A DNA stretch of 64,000 bases, taken from the NCBI RefSeq assembly GCF_017939705.1, contig NZ_JAGKSQ010000011.1:1-64000 (forward strand), given 5' to 3'. Source of the stretch: Halalkalibacter suaedae (GTDB lineage: Bacteria; Bacillota; Bacilli; Bacillales; Bacillaceae_D). Below, piece by piece: positions 51,942 through 61,287 of this stretch. The position numbers and the translations under genes were made by a program. The first letter of the stretch is position 1. Every line of letters starts with the position of its first letter. The notes below the pieces were generated by a model. That model made no database searches. It saw only the letters and a list, made by a program, of their open reading frames with translations, and was not told the origin of the DNA.

Positions 51942-53273
51942 TTATAGAACCCGATCAAGCTCACGCTGTGCTTCAATTTGTGCTTCCTTTAATGCCTCAG
52001 CTGCAGGGATTCCCTCAATCTCTACCTTGTCTGCTGCCTTTGTCAACGCGTCAATGATCTTTCCACCTGTAGGATCATGAAATGGTGGTGTAGCCGTTTC
52101 AGCTTGCTTTAATGGTACAAGAATTTGTGGATTTTCTTTAGCAAATTTCTTGAATTCAGGGACTTCATTAGCTGATGTACGCACAGCAATATAGCCTGTG
52201 TTCATCGACCAATCTGCTGTCTTTTCAGGACTATTAAAGAAAGTAATAAATTGGTAAGCTGCTTCTTGCTGTTCTGGTGAAGCAAGAGCTGGGATTGATG
52301 CTAGTAATGCATAAGCATGCGGGGCAGCTGCATGATCTTCCCAACCAGGTTGAGGATATGCTGCAACTTTCGTGAAATCTAAATCCCCTTGATCACCTGA
52401 AGAACCTGTATATCCAGCAGCACGGTCCTGCAATACATCATCAATTGTTTTATACCAATATGCCCATCCTTCTCCACCATGATTGATTGCCATCGTTTCG
52501 TCTTCATGTATTGCCTTACGAATGAACTCCCATGCTTCGATCCATTCAGGTGAATCAATTGTAACTGTTTTCCCATCTTCACTTAAATATTTAGCTCCAT
52601 TGCTCATCGCAAAGTCCATCAAATTGGCTGCACCCCACATTGGCATCCATCCATAGATTCCTTTTTCCTCCTTAATCTTTGCTGCTGCCTCTCCTAAGGA
52701 CTCAAATGTATCTAATGAATCTGCTGAAATTCCAACCTCTTCAAAGAGATCTTTACGATAATACATTACTTGGGTTGTTCCATATAACGGTAAGCCATAT
52801 TGGATTTCATTCACGGTTCCTTGCTGATAAAAGGCTTCAACAAAATCTTCAGGTTTAAGATCTTTATCTGCCTTTATAAGTTCATCCATTGGGGCAAGAA
52901 TGCCTTTATTACCAAATGTATAAACGGTATCATCACCTAGTAAAACAGCTGCCGGTACTTTCTTTGCAGCTATTGCAGCTTGTATTTTTTGTTCTGTTTC
53001 ATCATAATTCCCTTGTGCAACACCTGTTACTACTACATCATCTTGACTTTCGTTAAATTCTGAAATAATACGTTCTACATTTTCACCAAGATTTCCACCA
53101 AGTCCGTACCAAAATTCAATTTCTACTGGCTCATTCGTTGTTTTTTCAGCAGCTACCTCTCCTTCAATTTTCGTCTCAGATGCTTCAGTTCCTGTATTTT
53201 CGGAACATCCTACTAATGCAAACATAAACATGACAATTGCCAAATAAATAACATGATTAAATCTCTTCTCCAC
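51942..53273 (-). CDS. UgpB-like ABC transporter substrate-binding lipoprotein
   Basis: 443 residues. It has a lipoprotein signal peptide with ALVGCSE (Cys near 23). The mature part begins IEFWYGLGGNLGENVERIISEFN, followed by VAQGNYDETEQKIQAAIAA and LPLYGTTQVMYYRKDLFEE, close to the pattern of the glycerol-3-phosphate binder UgpB and its relatives. The GTG start lies eight bases after GGAGG. Family-1-type binding proteins also bind maltodextrins, so phosphate-ester specificity is suggested by similarity and by the two phosphatases encoded after it. Confidence 0.87.
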   Translation of the reverse strand: MEKRFNHVIYLAIVMFMFALVGCSENTGTEASETKIEGEVAAEKTTNEPVEIEFWYGLGGNLGENVERIISEFNESQDDVVVTGVAQGNYDETEQKIQAAIAAKKVPAAVLLGDDTVYTFGNKGILAPMDELIKADKDLKPEDFVEAFYQQGTVNEIQYGLPLYGTTQVMYYRKDLFEEVGISADSLDTFESLGEAAAKIKEEKGIYGWMPMWGAANLMDFAMSNGAKYLSEDGKTVTIDSPEWIEAWEFIRKAIHEDETMAINHGGEGWAYWYKTIDDVLQDRAAGYTGSSGDQGDLDFTKVAAYPQPGWEDHAAAPHAYALLASIPALASPEQQEAAYQFITFFNSPEKTADWSMNTGYIAVRTSANEVPEFKKFAKENPQILVPLKQAETATPPFHDPTGGKIIDALTKAADKVEIEGIPAAEALKEAQIEAQRELDRVL

Positions 53274-53299
53274 CTTGATAACCTCCGATAATTTTTTAT

Positions 53300-54139
53300 T
53301 TATTCTTTTAGCCCGCGATCACCAATAGCTGAAACAAACCATTTTTGAGCGAAGACGAAAATAAGTAGTAGAGGAATTACTGTAAATGTGCTTGCAGCCA
53401 TAATTAACGGCCATTCAATTCCATAAGCACCCTCTTGAATGAAGAATTGTCTCAGACCCTTTGTAATCAAAAATTTCTCTTCGCTATTTAGAATAAGGGC
53501 GGGCCACAAATAATTGTTATACATCCCAATGAAGCTAATTAATGCTAGTGTGATGAACGTAGGTTTCGTCAATGGAAAAATGATTTGCCATAATATGCGC
53601 CAATGACTCGCACCATCGACTTTACCAGCTTCAATCAGTTCTTTAGGAATCTGCATAAATGCTTGTCTGAATAGAAAGATTCCAAAAATCGATATAGCAT
53701 TTGAAATAATAACTGCTGTATGTGTATCCATTAAACCCATTTTCGAAATGATCACGTAGCTCGGTACATAGGTAGCTGCCACTGGCACCATATATGAAAC
53801 AAGAATAATAGAGAAAAGCAAATCCCTTCCTTTAAATCTGAACTGCGTAAAGGCATAGGCCATCATCGATGAATTAAGTAATTGAATGGCTACGATACAA
53901 ATGGCCGTGAATGTACTATTAAAGATATATAGCGCGAACGGAGCAGAATTCCAGGCCTCTATAAAGTGACCCCACTCGGGATCTTGCGGCCACCAAACTG
54001 GAGGAAAGGACCAGATTTCCTCTCTTGTTTTAATTGAATTAGTTACCATCCATAAGAATGGGAAGAACATAATAAAGCTAATAACTAGTAGAACAATATG
54101 CTTTGATAGTAGTGAGACTTGCTTTTGGATTAAATTCAC
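53300..54139 (-). CDS. ABC importer permease, UgpE/MalG type
   Basis: About 279 residues with six membrane segments. The EAA loop reads ELIEAGKVDGASHWRILWQIIFPL, which contacts the ATPase. The GTG at 54139 is preferred (GAGGGTG upstream, 13 bases after the previous stop); an in-frame upstream ATG would overlap the previous gene by 32 bases. It forms the channel with the UgpA-like permease. Confidence 0.87.
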   Translation of the reverse strand: MNLIQKQVSLLSKHIVLLVISFIMFFPFLWMVTNSIKTREEIWSFPPVWWPQDPEWGHFIEAWNSAPFALYIFNSTFTAICIVAIQLLNSSMMAYAFTQFRFKGRDLLFSIILVSYMVPVAATYVPSYVIISKMGLMDTHTAVIISNAISIFGIFLFRQAFMQIPKELIEAGKVDGASHWRILWQIIFPLTKPTFITLALISFIGMYNNYLWPALILNSEEKFLITKGLRQFFIQEGAYGIEWPLIMAASTFTVIPLLLIFVFAQKWFVSAIGDRGLKE

Positions 54140-54152
54140 CTTATACACCCTC

Positions 54153-55082
54153 TTATTGATAATGAACCCATTTACGAGAAACATAGAATTGAACTGCCGC
54201 TAACATTCCAGTGATGATAACCAAAATCGTCGATAAAGCGGTTGCCCTGCCCATGTCAAATTGTTCGAAGGCAGCTTGATAGAACATATACAAAATCGTT
54301 CTTGTACTTCCAGCAGGCCCACCTTGGGTCATCACTTGGATTTGATCATAAGCCTGAATTGCATCAATCATCGTGATAATGACGAGGAACAGTGTTGTTG
54401 GTGAAATCAACGGGATCGTAATATGAATGAACTTCTTGAAACGACCGGCCCCGTCTAAGTCAGCTGCTTCATATAGTGAAGAAGGTACTGTCTTTAGAGC
54501 ATGCATGTAAAAAATCATAGCCCAGCCGACTCCTTTCCAAACCGTAACAATAATGACCGCAGGCATCGCCCATGTTGTACTACTTGTCCAACCTAAAGCC
54601 GGTAGATTAATTAGCGACAGCAGCCAATTCGCTAGTCCTACATCTGGTTCATAGATCCATGACCACACGATTGATATTGCTACAGTCGGAGTCACCCATG
54701 GAGAGAAGATAATCGTTCGGTAAATGGACATCCCCTTTTGTTTATTTGAAATAAGCATCGCAAGAAGGAGTCCACCAACGACGGTTGGCAAAACGGTTCC
54801 TAGCATGAAGTAGAGTGTATTAACTAACACTTGATAGAAAATAGGATCGGTTAATAAATAGTAATAGTTTTCAAATAAAACAAAATTAACTTCAGGACTA
54901 ATATAATCCCAATCTGTAAAACTAATATAGAAAGAATAAAATATAGGATAGAGATAAAAAACACATAACGGTAAAAGGGCTGGAATCATGAATAACCATG
55001 GAGTTACGCATTTAGACAGGTTTCCTGTTGTCTTTTTACCCAACTGAACATTCTTCTGTTTCGTAGCAGGAACTGATTGCAT
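54153..55082 (-). CDS. ABC importer permease, UgpA/MalF type
   Basis: 309 residues, six membrane segments. The EAA loop is SSLYEAADLDGAGRFKKFIH followed by ITIPLISPT. An N-terminal basic stretch precedes the first helix. It is the first gene of the operon, with AAAGGAG before the ATG and two DeoR-like operator repeats 75-105 bases upstream. No ATPase gene is present in the operon, so the pair must borrow a shared MsmK/UgpC-type ATPase. Confidence 0.88.
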   Translation of the reverse strand: MQSVPATKQKNVQLGKKTTGNLSKCVTPWLFMIPALLPLCVFYLYPIFYSFYISFTDWDYISPEVNFVLFENYYYLLTDPIFYQVLVNTLYFMLGTVLPTVVGGLLLAMLISNKQKGMSIYRTIIFSPWVTPTVAISIVWSWIYEPDVGLANWLLSLINLPALGWTSSTTWAMPAVIIVTVWKGVGWAMIFYMHALKTVPSSLYEAADLDGAGRFKKFIHITIPLISPTTLFLVIITMIDAIQAYDQIQVMTQGGPAGSTRTILYMFYQAAFEQFDMGRATALSTILVIITGMLAAVQFYVSRKWVHYQ

Positions 55083-55155
55083 ACAACATCTCCTTTCTTT
55101 TAGCTAACCTTATTTTAATAGAGAAATATGGAGGAAATATTAAGAAGATATGAAT

Positions 55156-55188
55156 AATACACAAAAAACAATTGTAAATACACAAAAA
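55156..55188. promoter_or_regulatory. Direct repeats, candidate DeoR operator for the ABC operon
   Basis: AATACACAAAAA occurs at 55156-55167 and 55177-55188, 21 bases (two helical turns) apart. The core ACACAAA also makes up the repeats before the divergently positioned DeoR gene at 56081. Confidence 0.6.
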
Positions 55189-55234
55189 CCCACAGACAAT
55201 TCCACAATAAATAGTAACCATTTACCAATACAAA

Positions 55235-55264
55235 GGGGACCACTGAAAAGATACAGTGGTCCCC
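55235..55264. terminator. Terminator of the DeoR-type gene
   Basis: GGGGACCACTG/CAGTGGTCCCC, eleven GC-rich pairs. T residues follow only after a few bases. Confidence 0.7.
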
Positions 55265-55291
55265 TACTATTCACGTTAATCTCGACTCTAA

Positions 55292-56056
55292 TTACTCGTT
55301 AATAATTTTAATATTGTTTTGAATATAATTATCCTTCACCTTAGAAGGTAGTTTAGAATCAGTAATAATTGCTTCAATTTTATCAAAGCTACATACCTTT
55401 AACATTGAGACAGCATCAAATTTACTAGAATCAGCAACAACATAAACAGATTTTGCTTGCTGCATCATTTTCTTTTTTATATTCCATTCACCTATTCCAT
55501 AATCAGTTAGTCCAGCGTGCAAAGAGATCCCACTCATGCTCATAAAGAACAGACTTATATGAAACTGGGAAAGAAATGATTCGGCTAGCTCTCCGACAAC
55601 ACATAGCTCTTCATTACGGAGAGTCCCACCAGATAAAATAATTGTATATTGTGGCATTGTAGAAAGCTCCAATACAATTGGTAATGAGTTAGTGATGATC
55701 GTCAACTTCCTAAATCGTTGTTTTAATGCTTTTGCAATCTCAGTGTTTGTCGTACTGACATCTAACGCAATCACTTGCTCTTCTTGAACAAACTGCATTG
55801 CCAAGTTAGCAATTTCTATTTTTTCATCGCTATGAAGTGTCTCTCTAGTTGTAAAGGATTGTTCTTGGGAGTTATCTCTTTCAAGGATCGCACCACCGTG
55901 TACCCGCTTAAGCTTGCCAATTGATTCTAGATACTCTAAATCCCTTCTAACTGTTTCAGCAGAGACACGAAACTCATCAACAAATTCTTGAACCTTTACC
56001 GAATGAGCATCTTCTAACATTTCTATAATTCGATCATAACGTTCTTGAACGAGCAT
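55292..56056 (-). CDS. DeoR-family transcriptional regulator
   Basis: 254 residues. The N-terminal winged HTH MLVQERYDRIIEMLEDAHSV... VSAETVRRDLEYLESIGKLKRVHGGA is textbook DeoR. The C-terminal sugar-phosphate-sensor domain has ALDVSTTNTEIAKAL, ITNSLPIVLEL, LSGGTLRNEELCVVG and VVADSSKFD. Such proteins respond to phosphorylated sugars or glycerol phosphate. The ATG at 56056 with a GGGAG/GAAGGA ribosome site is chosen. It precedes the ABC operon on the same strand and shares operator repeats with it. Confidence 0.9.
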   Translation of the reverse strand: MLVQERYDRIIEMLEDAHSVKVQEFVDEFRVSAETVRRDLEYLESIGKLKRVHGGAILERDNSQEQSFTTRETLHSDEKIEIANLAMQFVQEEQVIALDVSTTNTEIAKALKQRFRKLTIITNSLPIVLELSTMPQYTIILSGGTLRNEELCVVGELAESFLSQFHISLFFMSMSGISLHAGLTDYGIGEWNIKKKMMQQAKSVYVVADSSKFDAVSMLKVCSFDKIEAIITDSKLPSKVKDNYIQNNIKIINE

Positions 56057-56080
56057 TCCTTCACCACTCCCTAACTGTAT

Positions 56081-56110
56081 ACACAAATACGCACAAATAT
56101 ACACAAATAG
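56081..56110. promoter_or_regulatory. Three 10-bp tandem repeats, candidate DeoR autoregulatory operator
   Basis: Three consecutive decamers ACACAAATAC, GCACAAATAT and ACACAAATAG lie 25-54 bases before the DeoR-type start codon, all on one face of the helix. Confidence 0.65.
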
Positions 56111-56164
56111 TAGCATATACTCATCAAAAACAACAATACCTCTTGTTTTAACAAACAAAAAAAA

Positions 56165-56399
56165 GAGGTCGGGACATAACTAAAGTGTTTGACTAAATTC
56201 TGAACAAAGCAATCCTTTAGCGGATGAAATATACGTAGACTCCTGCGGGATGCAAAAGCCCAGGGTGAGACCCACAGGCAAAGCCGAGGAGGCTCAGCGG
56301 CTTCCCGCGGAAAGCGAAGTATATTTCAGGAGCGGCATCTATCATCCACCCCTTTGTTCGGTTCTTCATTTAGTTTAATCACATTTTGTCCAAACCTCT
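56165..56399 (+). repeat. Large intergenic repeat, copy 4
   Basis: Full-length copy from GAGGTCGGGACATAAC to TTTTGTCCAAACCTC with uninterrupted centre (CTCCTGCGGGATGCAAAAGCC, then GGTGAGACC). Between two leftward genes. Confidence 0.9.
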
Positions 56400-56411
56400 G
56401 TTTACTGTTTT

Positions 56412-58397
56412 CTATCCTAGATACTCAACAAACCATCCCTTAATATGGTTGATTCGATCAATACGAAGCTTTGGATTCCCACTTCTTGAAAGTTCATGAT
56501 TTGACTCAGGGAAACGAACAAATTTTGTCGGCTTCTTCTGCATCTTCAAAGCAACAAATAACTGTTCTGCTTGCTCAATCGGGCAGCGATAGTCTTTTTC
56601 ACCATGCAAGATTAATAACGGTGTTTCAATCTTATCAACATAAGCAATTGGTGAATGCTTCCAGAGCTTCTCTGTATTATTAATAAGATCTCCCTTCATT
56701 TCCCAATCTGTAAAGAAGTAGCCAATATCACTGACGCCGTAAAAGCTCAACCAGTTAGAAATTGAACGCTGTGTTACAGCTGCTTTGAAGATATTCGTAT
56801 GGCTAACAGCCCAGTTCGTCATAAACCCACCGTAGCTTCCACCTGTAATTCCTAATTTTGTTTCATCAACAAAATCAAATGTCTTCACTGCATATTCTGT
56901 AGCTGTCATCACATCGATATAATCTTTCCCACCGTAATCTCCTCTTACAGCATCGACAAACGTCTGCCCATATCCATGACTTCCCCGAGGATTTGTGAAT
57001 ACAACAACATAGCCCTGAGCCGTTAGCGTCTGAAATTCATGAAAATACGTATTGGCGTACATTGCATGCGGACCACCATGGACCTCAATAATCGTCGGAT
57101 ATTTCTTTCCCTCTACAAATCCAAATGGCTTCATGATCCAGCCATGGATATCCCAGCCATCTGGTGCTTTAAAGGTGATCGCCTCAGCCTTAGCTAGCTC
57201 GATTCCGGTCAAAAATTCATCGTTAACAAACGTAATTTGTTTGATATCACCATTCGTTAAGTCAACCGAAAATAGATCACCTGGATGTGTAGGTGTGCTA
57301 ATCCCTACGATGGCTTTATGTGTGTTTGGATCCACAGCTAGCCCATATACATGCTGGTTTTCAAGCAGTGCCGGGTACATTTCACCCTCAACAGATCCAT
57401 AATAAACACCCGTATTCCCTAAATCACTCATTAGGAAGTAGAAGCCCTTACTATCACTTGTCCAAATTGCACCTGGATTAGTATTACCGGAATGGAAATC
57501 ACCGATCGCAACATCCCCAATCTGTACATCCCACTCAGCTGTTAAACATGTTAACTCTGCTAATTGAACATTGTATAACCAAAGTTTCGATAACGTAGCC
57601 CCTTCATATTCTTTCTCATGTCCAATCAGAGCAATATAGCCACCATCAGGTGACCAGGTAGGATTACCAAACGAGCCATTGCTCTTAGTAAGCTTTGTTA
57701 ACTCTTTGGTCTTTACTGACATGATGTATACATCGTTGGTTAAGTTATAATCAGGCTCATCCGATAAATCTACCGAAAGGCTAATTTTTTCGCCATCAGG
57801 AGACCAGAAACCAGCTGTATAATCTCGATCTCCTTCGGTTAATTGCTCAATTTCACCTGTTGCAAGTGTTAGGATAGCTAGGTGTTGGTTTTTATCATCT
57901 AAGAAACCTACTGCATCTGATTTGTATCGAACTCGTTCAACAACCATTGGTTCAAGTAGCTTATCTTTCTCTTTCTGCTCCTCTTTGTCTGTTACATTTT
58001 CTTCAGGAGAAAGAGATGTTTCAAATAATATTTTTGTACCATCAGGCGACCAGATTGGATTTCTTGCACCATGCTTACAGTAAGTCAACTGTTTGGCTTC
58101 TCCGCCATCGGTATTCAACATATGTAGTTGTGATTTTCCAGAACGATTTGATGTAAATAGAATTGATTTACCATCTGGGGACCAAGATGCAGAACCATCC
58201 TTCACATCTCCAAATGTCCATTGGCTGACGTGTTTCCCTTCTACATCCGCCACAAACAAATGTGAATTGTATTCATGCTTTTCTTTATCTATTTCTGTTT
58301 CAATAAAAATAAAGCGACTCCCATCAGGAGAAAGCACCGGGTTTTTAACCGATTTTAATTCATATAAGTCTTCTGCAACAATTCCACGTTTAGTCAT
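56412..58397 (-). CDS. S9-family prolyl oligopeptidase / acylaminoacyl peptidase
   Basis: 661 residues. The N-terminal ~400 residues form a beta-propeller with repeated WSPDG signatures. The C-terminal alpha/beta-hydrolase has HGGPH, the nucleophile elbow GGSYGGFM, acid Asp in LHGEKDYRCP and base His in ESNHELSR. This is the YuxL-like group of cytoplasmic peptidases acting on short or acylated peptides. The ATG at 58397 is taken since AAGGTGG is six to seven bases upstream; the ATG six bases earlier is too close. Confidence 0.92.
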   Translation of the reverse strand: MTKRGIVAEDLYELKSVKNPVLSPDGSRFIFIETEIDKEKHEYNSHLFVADVEGKHVSQWTFGDVKDGSASWSPDGKSILFTSNRSGKSQLHMLNTDGGEAKQLTYCKHGARNPIWSPDGTKILFETSLSPEENVTDKEEQKEKDKLLEPMVVERVRYKSDAVGFLDDKNQHLAILTLATGEIEQLTEGDRDYTAGFWSPDGEKISLSVDLSDEPDYNLTNDVYIMSVKTKELTKLTKSNGSFGNPTWSPDGGYIALIGHEKEYEGATLSKLWLYNVQLAELTCLTAEWDVQIGDVAIGDFHSGNTNPGAIWTSDSKGFYFLMSDLGNTGVYYGSVEGEMYPALLENQHVYGLAVDPNTHKAIVGISTPTHPGDLFSVDLTNGDIKQITFVNDEFLTGIELAKAEAITFKAPDGWDIHGWIMKPFGFVEGKKYPTIIEVHGGPHAMYANTYFHEFQTLTAQGYVVVFTNPRGSHGYGQTFVDAVRGDYGGKDYIDVMTATEYAVKTFDFVDETKLGITGGSYGGFMTNWAVSHTNIFKAAVTQRSISNWLSFYGVSDIGYFFTDWEMKGDLINNTEKLWKHSPIAYVDKIETPLLILHGEKDYRCPIEQAEQLFVALKMQKKPTKFVRFPESNHELSRSGNPKLRIDRINHIKGWFVEYLG

Positions 58398-58752
58398 CCT
58401 CATCCACCTTTATAAATTAGTAAAATCATTATGTAAAGACCTCTTTAATCGTTGACCTTCCGACAAAACTATTTCGGTAACAGAAATAATTTTGTCTTTT
58501 TTATTATAAACTACTTTCTCATTTTTTTAAATCTTTTATTAATTCTCAGGATCGGCGTTGTTTAGTGAGATTTGAAACAACAAATTTCCAGTTCAACTAA
58601 AAATTTTTAGTCATATAACCTAATTAACAAACCATTCATTAGACAGATTAACCATCCAACAAATGAACAAGACATGATACGATAAAAAATATACAAACAA
58701 TTACGTTTAATGAAATGAAAATAGAAGAATGTCATTGAAGGGATTGAAAATA
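58398..58752. other. Divergent spacer, no gene seen
   Basis: AT-rich, with promoters for the two divergent genes presumably inside. I find no operator, riboswitch or small gene that I can support. Confidence 0.4.
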
Positions 58753-60165
58753 ATGAGCTTAGAAACGTTAAATGACAGAGTGAAATCCGATCTTGCTTAT
58801 TTAGCTTACGGTGGTGCAGATTGGGTTCGACCACTGTCTCACCCAGAAGGTCATGTATATGATGTCGTTATTGTAGGTGGTGGCCAAAGTGGTCTTGGGA
58901 CAGCGTTTGGACTTTTAAAGGAACGAATTTCTAACATCCTCATTATTGATGAAAATAACGAAGGATTAGAAGGACCATGGGAAACTTACGCAAGAATGAT
59001 AACATTGCGTACACCTAAACATTTAACTTCAATTGACCTTGGTGTACCTTCTCTTACGTTTCGATCCTGGTGGGAGGCTCAATTTGGAAATGAAGGATGG
59101 GAAGCCATTGATAAAGTCCCTCGAGGCGATTGGATGAATTATTTACGCTGGTATCGTAGTATCCTTAATCTTCCAGTACTTAATGAAGTTAAATTAAGTC
59201 TGCTAGAGCCAGCAGAAGCAGGTATTCACCGCCTCCATATCACAGGAACAGGAGCAACACAAAACACACTTCTTGCACGTAAAGTGATTCTAGCTACAGG
59301 AATCCAGGGTGGAGGCGAATGGCATGTCCCTCCCTTAATTGCTGACAACGTTCCACGTCACCTGTACGCACACACGTCTGAAGCAATTGACTTTAATAAA
59401 CTGAAAGGGAAAAAGATCGCTATACTCGGAGGAGGGGCTTCGGCCTTTGACAATGCTAATTTTGCTTTATCTGAAGGTGTAAGCGAAGCCCATGTTTTCA
59501 TCCGCCGGAAAGAACTGCCCCGAATTAATCCAATCCGTCAAATGGAAGGATCAGGGATGATAGAACGATTTCATAGTTTGAATGATCGAGACAAATACGC
59601 TACCATCGCTCATTTCTTTAAACATAATCAGCCACCAACGAATGATACATTTGACCGTGCCACGTCTTGGCCTGGTTTTCAACTTCACTTAGGATCTCCG
59701 TGGCTCAGTGTCGAGTCTTCTACTAACGGAACTACTGTGACAACACCCAAAGGAGAATTTGTCTTTGACTTCTTAGTAATAAGTACGGGTTTGCTTACCG
59801 ATCCAGCCTTACGACCAGAGCTCAAGTTAATTGAAAATTATATTTGCCGTTGGGGTGATCGTTATAATGCCCCTGAAGAAGTAGCTAACCCGGTCCTTGA
59901 TGCTCATCCATATCTTACCCCTGGCTATTCTTTCATAAGCCGTAACGAGGAAGGAAAGGCTCATTTACACGGAATCTTTGCTTTTAACTACTCAGCACTA
60001 ATAAGCTGCGGTATCTCAGCCTCAGCCCTTTCTGGTATGAGAATCGGTGTACCTAAACTGGTATCCGCAGTCGCTGATGAATTATTTCTTGATGACCGAG
60101 AACAAATTTTGGATAGCTTTTTCAGCTATAATGAAAATGAATTTATTGGTCAATGGCCAAAATAA
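58753..60165 (+). CDS. FAD/NAD(P)-dependent oxidoreductase, flavin-monooxygenase-like
   Basis: 470 residues. The FAD site VVIVGGGQSGLG is near residue 40 and the NAD(P) site IAILGGGASAFDNA near 228. Between them RTPKHLTSIDLGVPSLTFRSWWE and an ATG motif (VILATGI) fit class-B-like flavoprotein monooxygenases and lysine/ornithine hydroxylase relatives. The exact FMO fingerprint is not clear, so a hydroxylase or a plain reductase are both possible. The ATG at 58753 has GAAGGG upstream. It is monocistronic and followed by a large repeat. Confidence 0.83.
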   Translation: MSLETLNDRVKSDLAYLAYGGADWVRPLSHPEGHVYDVVIVGGGQSGLGTAFGLLKERISNILIIDENNEGLEGPWETYARMITLRTPKHLTSIDLGVPSLTFRSWWEAQFGNEGWEAIDKVPRGDWMNYLRWYRSILNLPVLNEVKLSLLEPAEAGIHRLHITGTGATQNTLLARKVILATGIQGGGEWHVPPLIADNVPRHLYAHTSEAIDFNKLKGKKIAILGGGASAFDNANFALSEGVSEAHVFIRRKELPRINPIRQMEGSGMIERFHSLNDRDKYATIAHFFKHNQPPTNDTFDRATSWPGFQLHLGSPWLSVESSTNGTTVTTPKGEFVFDFLVISTGLLTDPALRPELKLIENYICRWGDRYNAPEEVANPVLDAHPYLTPGYSFISRNEEGKAHLHGIFAFNYSALISCGISASALSGMRIGVPKLVSAVADELFLDDREQILDSFFSYNENEFIGQWPK

Positions 60166-60199
60166 TATTCGAATTAAATAGATCACCTCAAGCAATTTG

Positions 60200-60436
60200 G
60201 AGGCTGGGACATTACTAAAGTGTCTAATTGAAATACCGAACAATACAATTATCTAGCGGATGAAATATACGTAGACTCCTGCGGGATCAAAAGCCAAGGG
60301 TGAGACCCCACAGGCGTAGCGTGATGCGGCTCACCGGCTTCCCGCGGAAAGCGAAGTATATTTCAGGAGCGGTTTTTATCCGCCAGCTGTTGTTATTCGG
60401 ATTTTATATTAGCCAAATCACTTTTGTCCCAGACTC
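60200..60436 (+). repeat. Large intergenic repeat, copy 5
   Basis: Full copy from GAGGCTGGGACATTAC to TTTTGTCCCAGACTC, uninterrupted, in the same orientation as copies 3 and 4. Confidence 0.9.
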
Positions 60437-60518
60437 TTTTTAAGTTTTTTGGGACTATGTTTAACTCTCCTTCAAAGAGGATATGTACCAATAACAATTC
60501 AAAAAGGAGGAATTTATT

Positions 60519-61262
60519 ATTCTTTACAAAGCTAGTTCTTTAGAGTCTTGTATTGTCAAAGCAACAGACGGTGAATTAGGAAAAGTGAAAGATCTATACT
60601 TTGATAGCGAGAAATGGGTTGTAAGGTATTTAGTAATCGATACGTTGAAATGGCTCCCAGGACTACAAGTATTAGTTTCACCAGTCTCCTTTGATAATGT
60701 CGAATTAGCCGATAAGAGAATTTCGATACTTGCGACAAGACTACAAATTGAAAAAAGTCCATCTATCGAAGAGCATCGACCACTCTCACGCCAAATGGAA
60801 ACAGACCTCCACACTTATTATGGCTGGACTCCTTATTGGATCGGAGAGGGACTATGGGGAAATGGAGATAGACCAACTACCTCTCAAACAAAACCGACTG
60901 AAAATGAATTAAATGAACAAGAACGTCCATTCTTAAGAAATGTGAATGAGCTCAAAGGTCAATGGACTGGTTACACTGTTAATGGACTGGATCAAAAAAT
61001 TGGAAATGTCGTTGATTTCGTCTTTGATGATGATTCGTGGGCAGTTCATTATCTAATTGTTGACACGGGCGATTGGTTACCCGGCAGAAAAGTGATGTTA
61101 CCACCTGAAGCAATTGTTTCAATCAATTGGGCAACTAAAGAGATTTCTACAAATCTAACATCAGAAGACGCCAAAGTAGAGGCAACAGAACGAAATTCTA
61201 TCTTACATTTAGATGAGATTTCAATCGATAATTTAAGAAGAAGATCGATTACAAATAAGTAA
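60519..61262 (+). CDS. Double PRC-barrel domain protein with apparent ATT start
   Basis: About 247 residues with two PRC-barrel domains. The first spans ~5-75 (VKATDGELGKVKDLYFDSEKW, then YLVIDTLKWLPG), the second ~145-220 (VNGLDQKIGNVVDFVFDDDSW, then YLIVDTGDWLPGRKVMLPP). PRC barrels mediate protein contacts, as in photosynthetic reaction centre H subunit and RimM. Stand-alone double forms occur in Bacillus with no known role. No ATG, GTG or TTG fits the GGAGG at 60506-60510; an in-frame stop lies upstream. ATT at 60519 is eight bases from it. The first standard start, GTG 60585, would cut off the first strand of the domain. The lipoprotein gene follows 25 bases on. Confidence 0.8.
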   Translation: MLYKASSLESCIVKATDGELGKVKDLYFDSEKWVVRYLVIDTLKWLPGLQVLVSPVSFDNVELADKRISILATRLQIEKSPSIEEHRPLSRQMETDLHTYYGWTPYWIGEGLWGNGDRPTTSQTKPTENELNEQERPFLRNVNELKGQWTGYTVNGLDQKIGNVVDFVFDDDSWAVHYLIVDTGDWLPGRKVMLPPEAIVSINWATKEISTNLTSEDAKVEATERNSILHLDEISIDNLRRRSITNK

Positions 61263-61287
61263 TTAGTACAAGCATTAGGAGGTTAGT

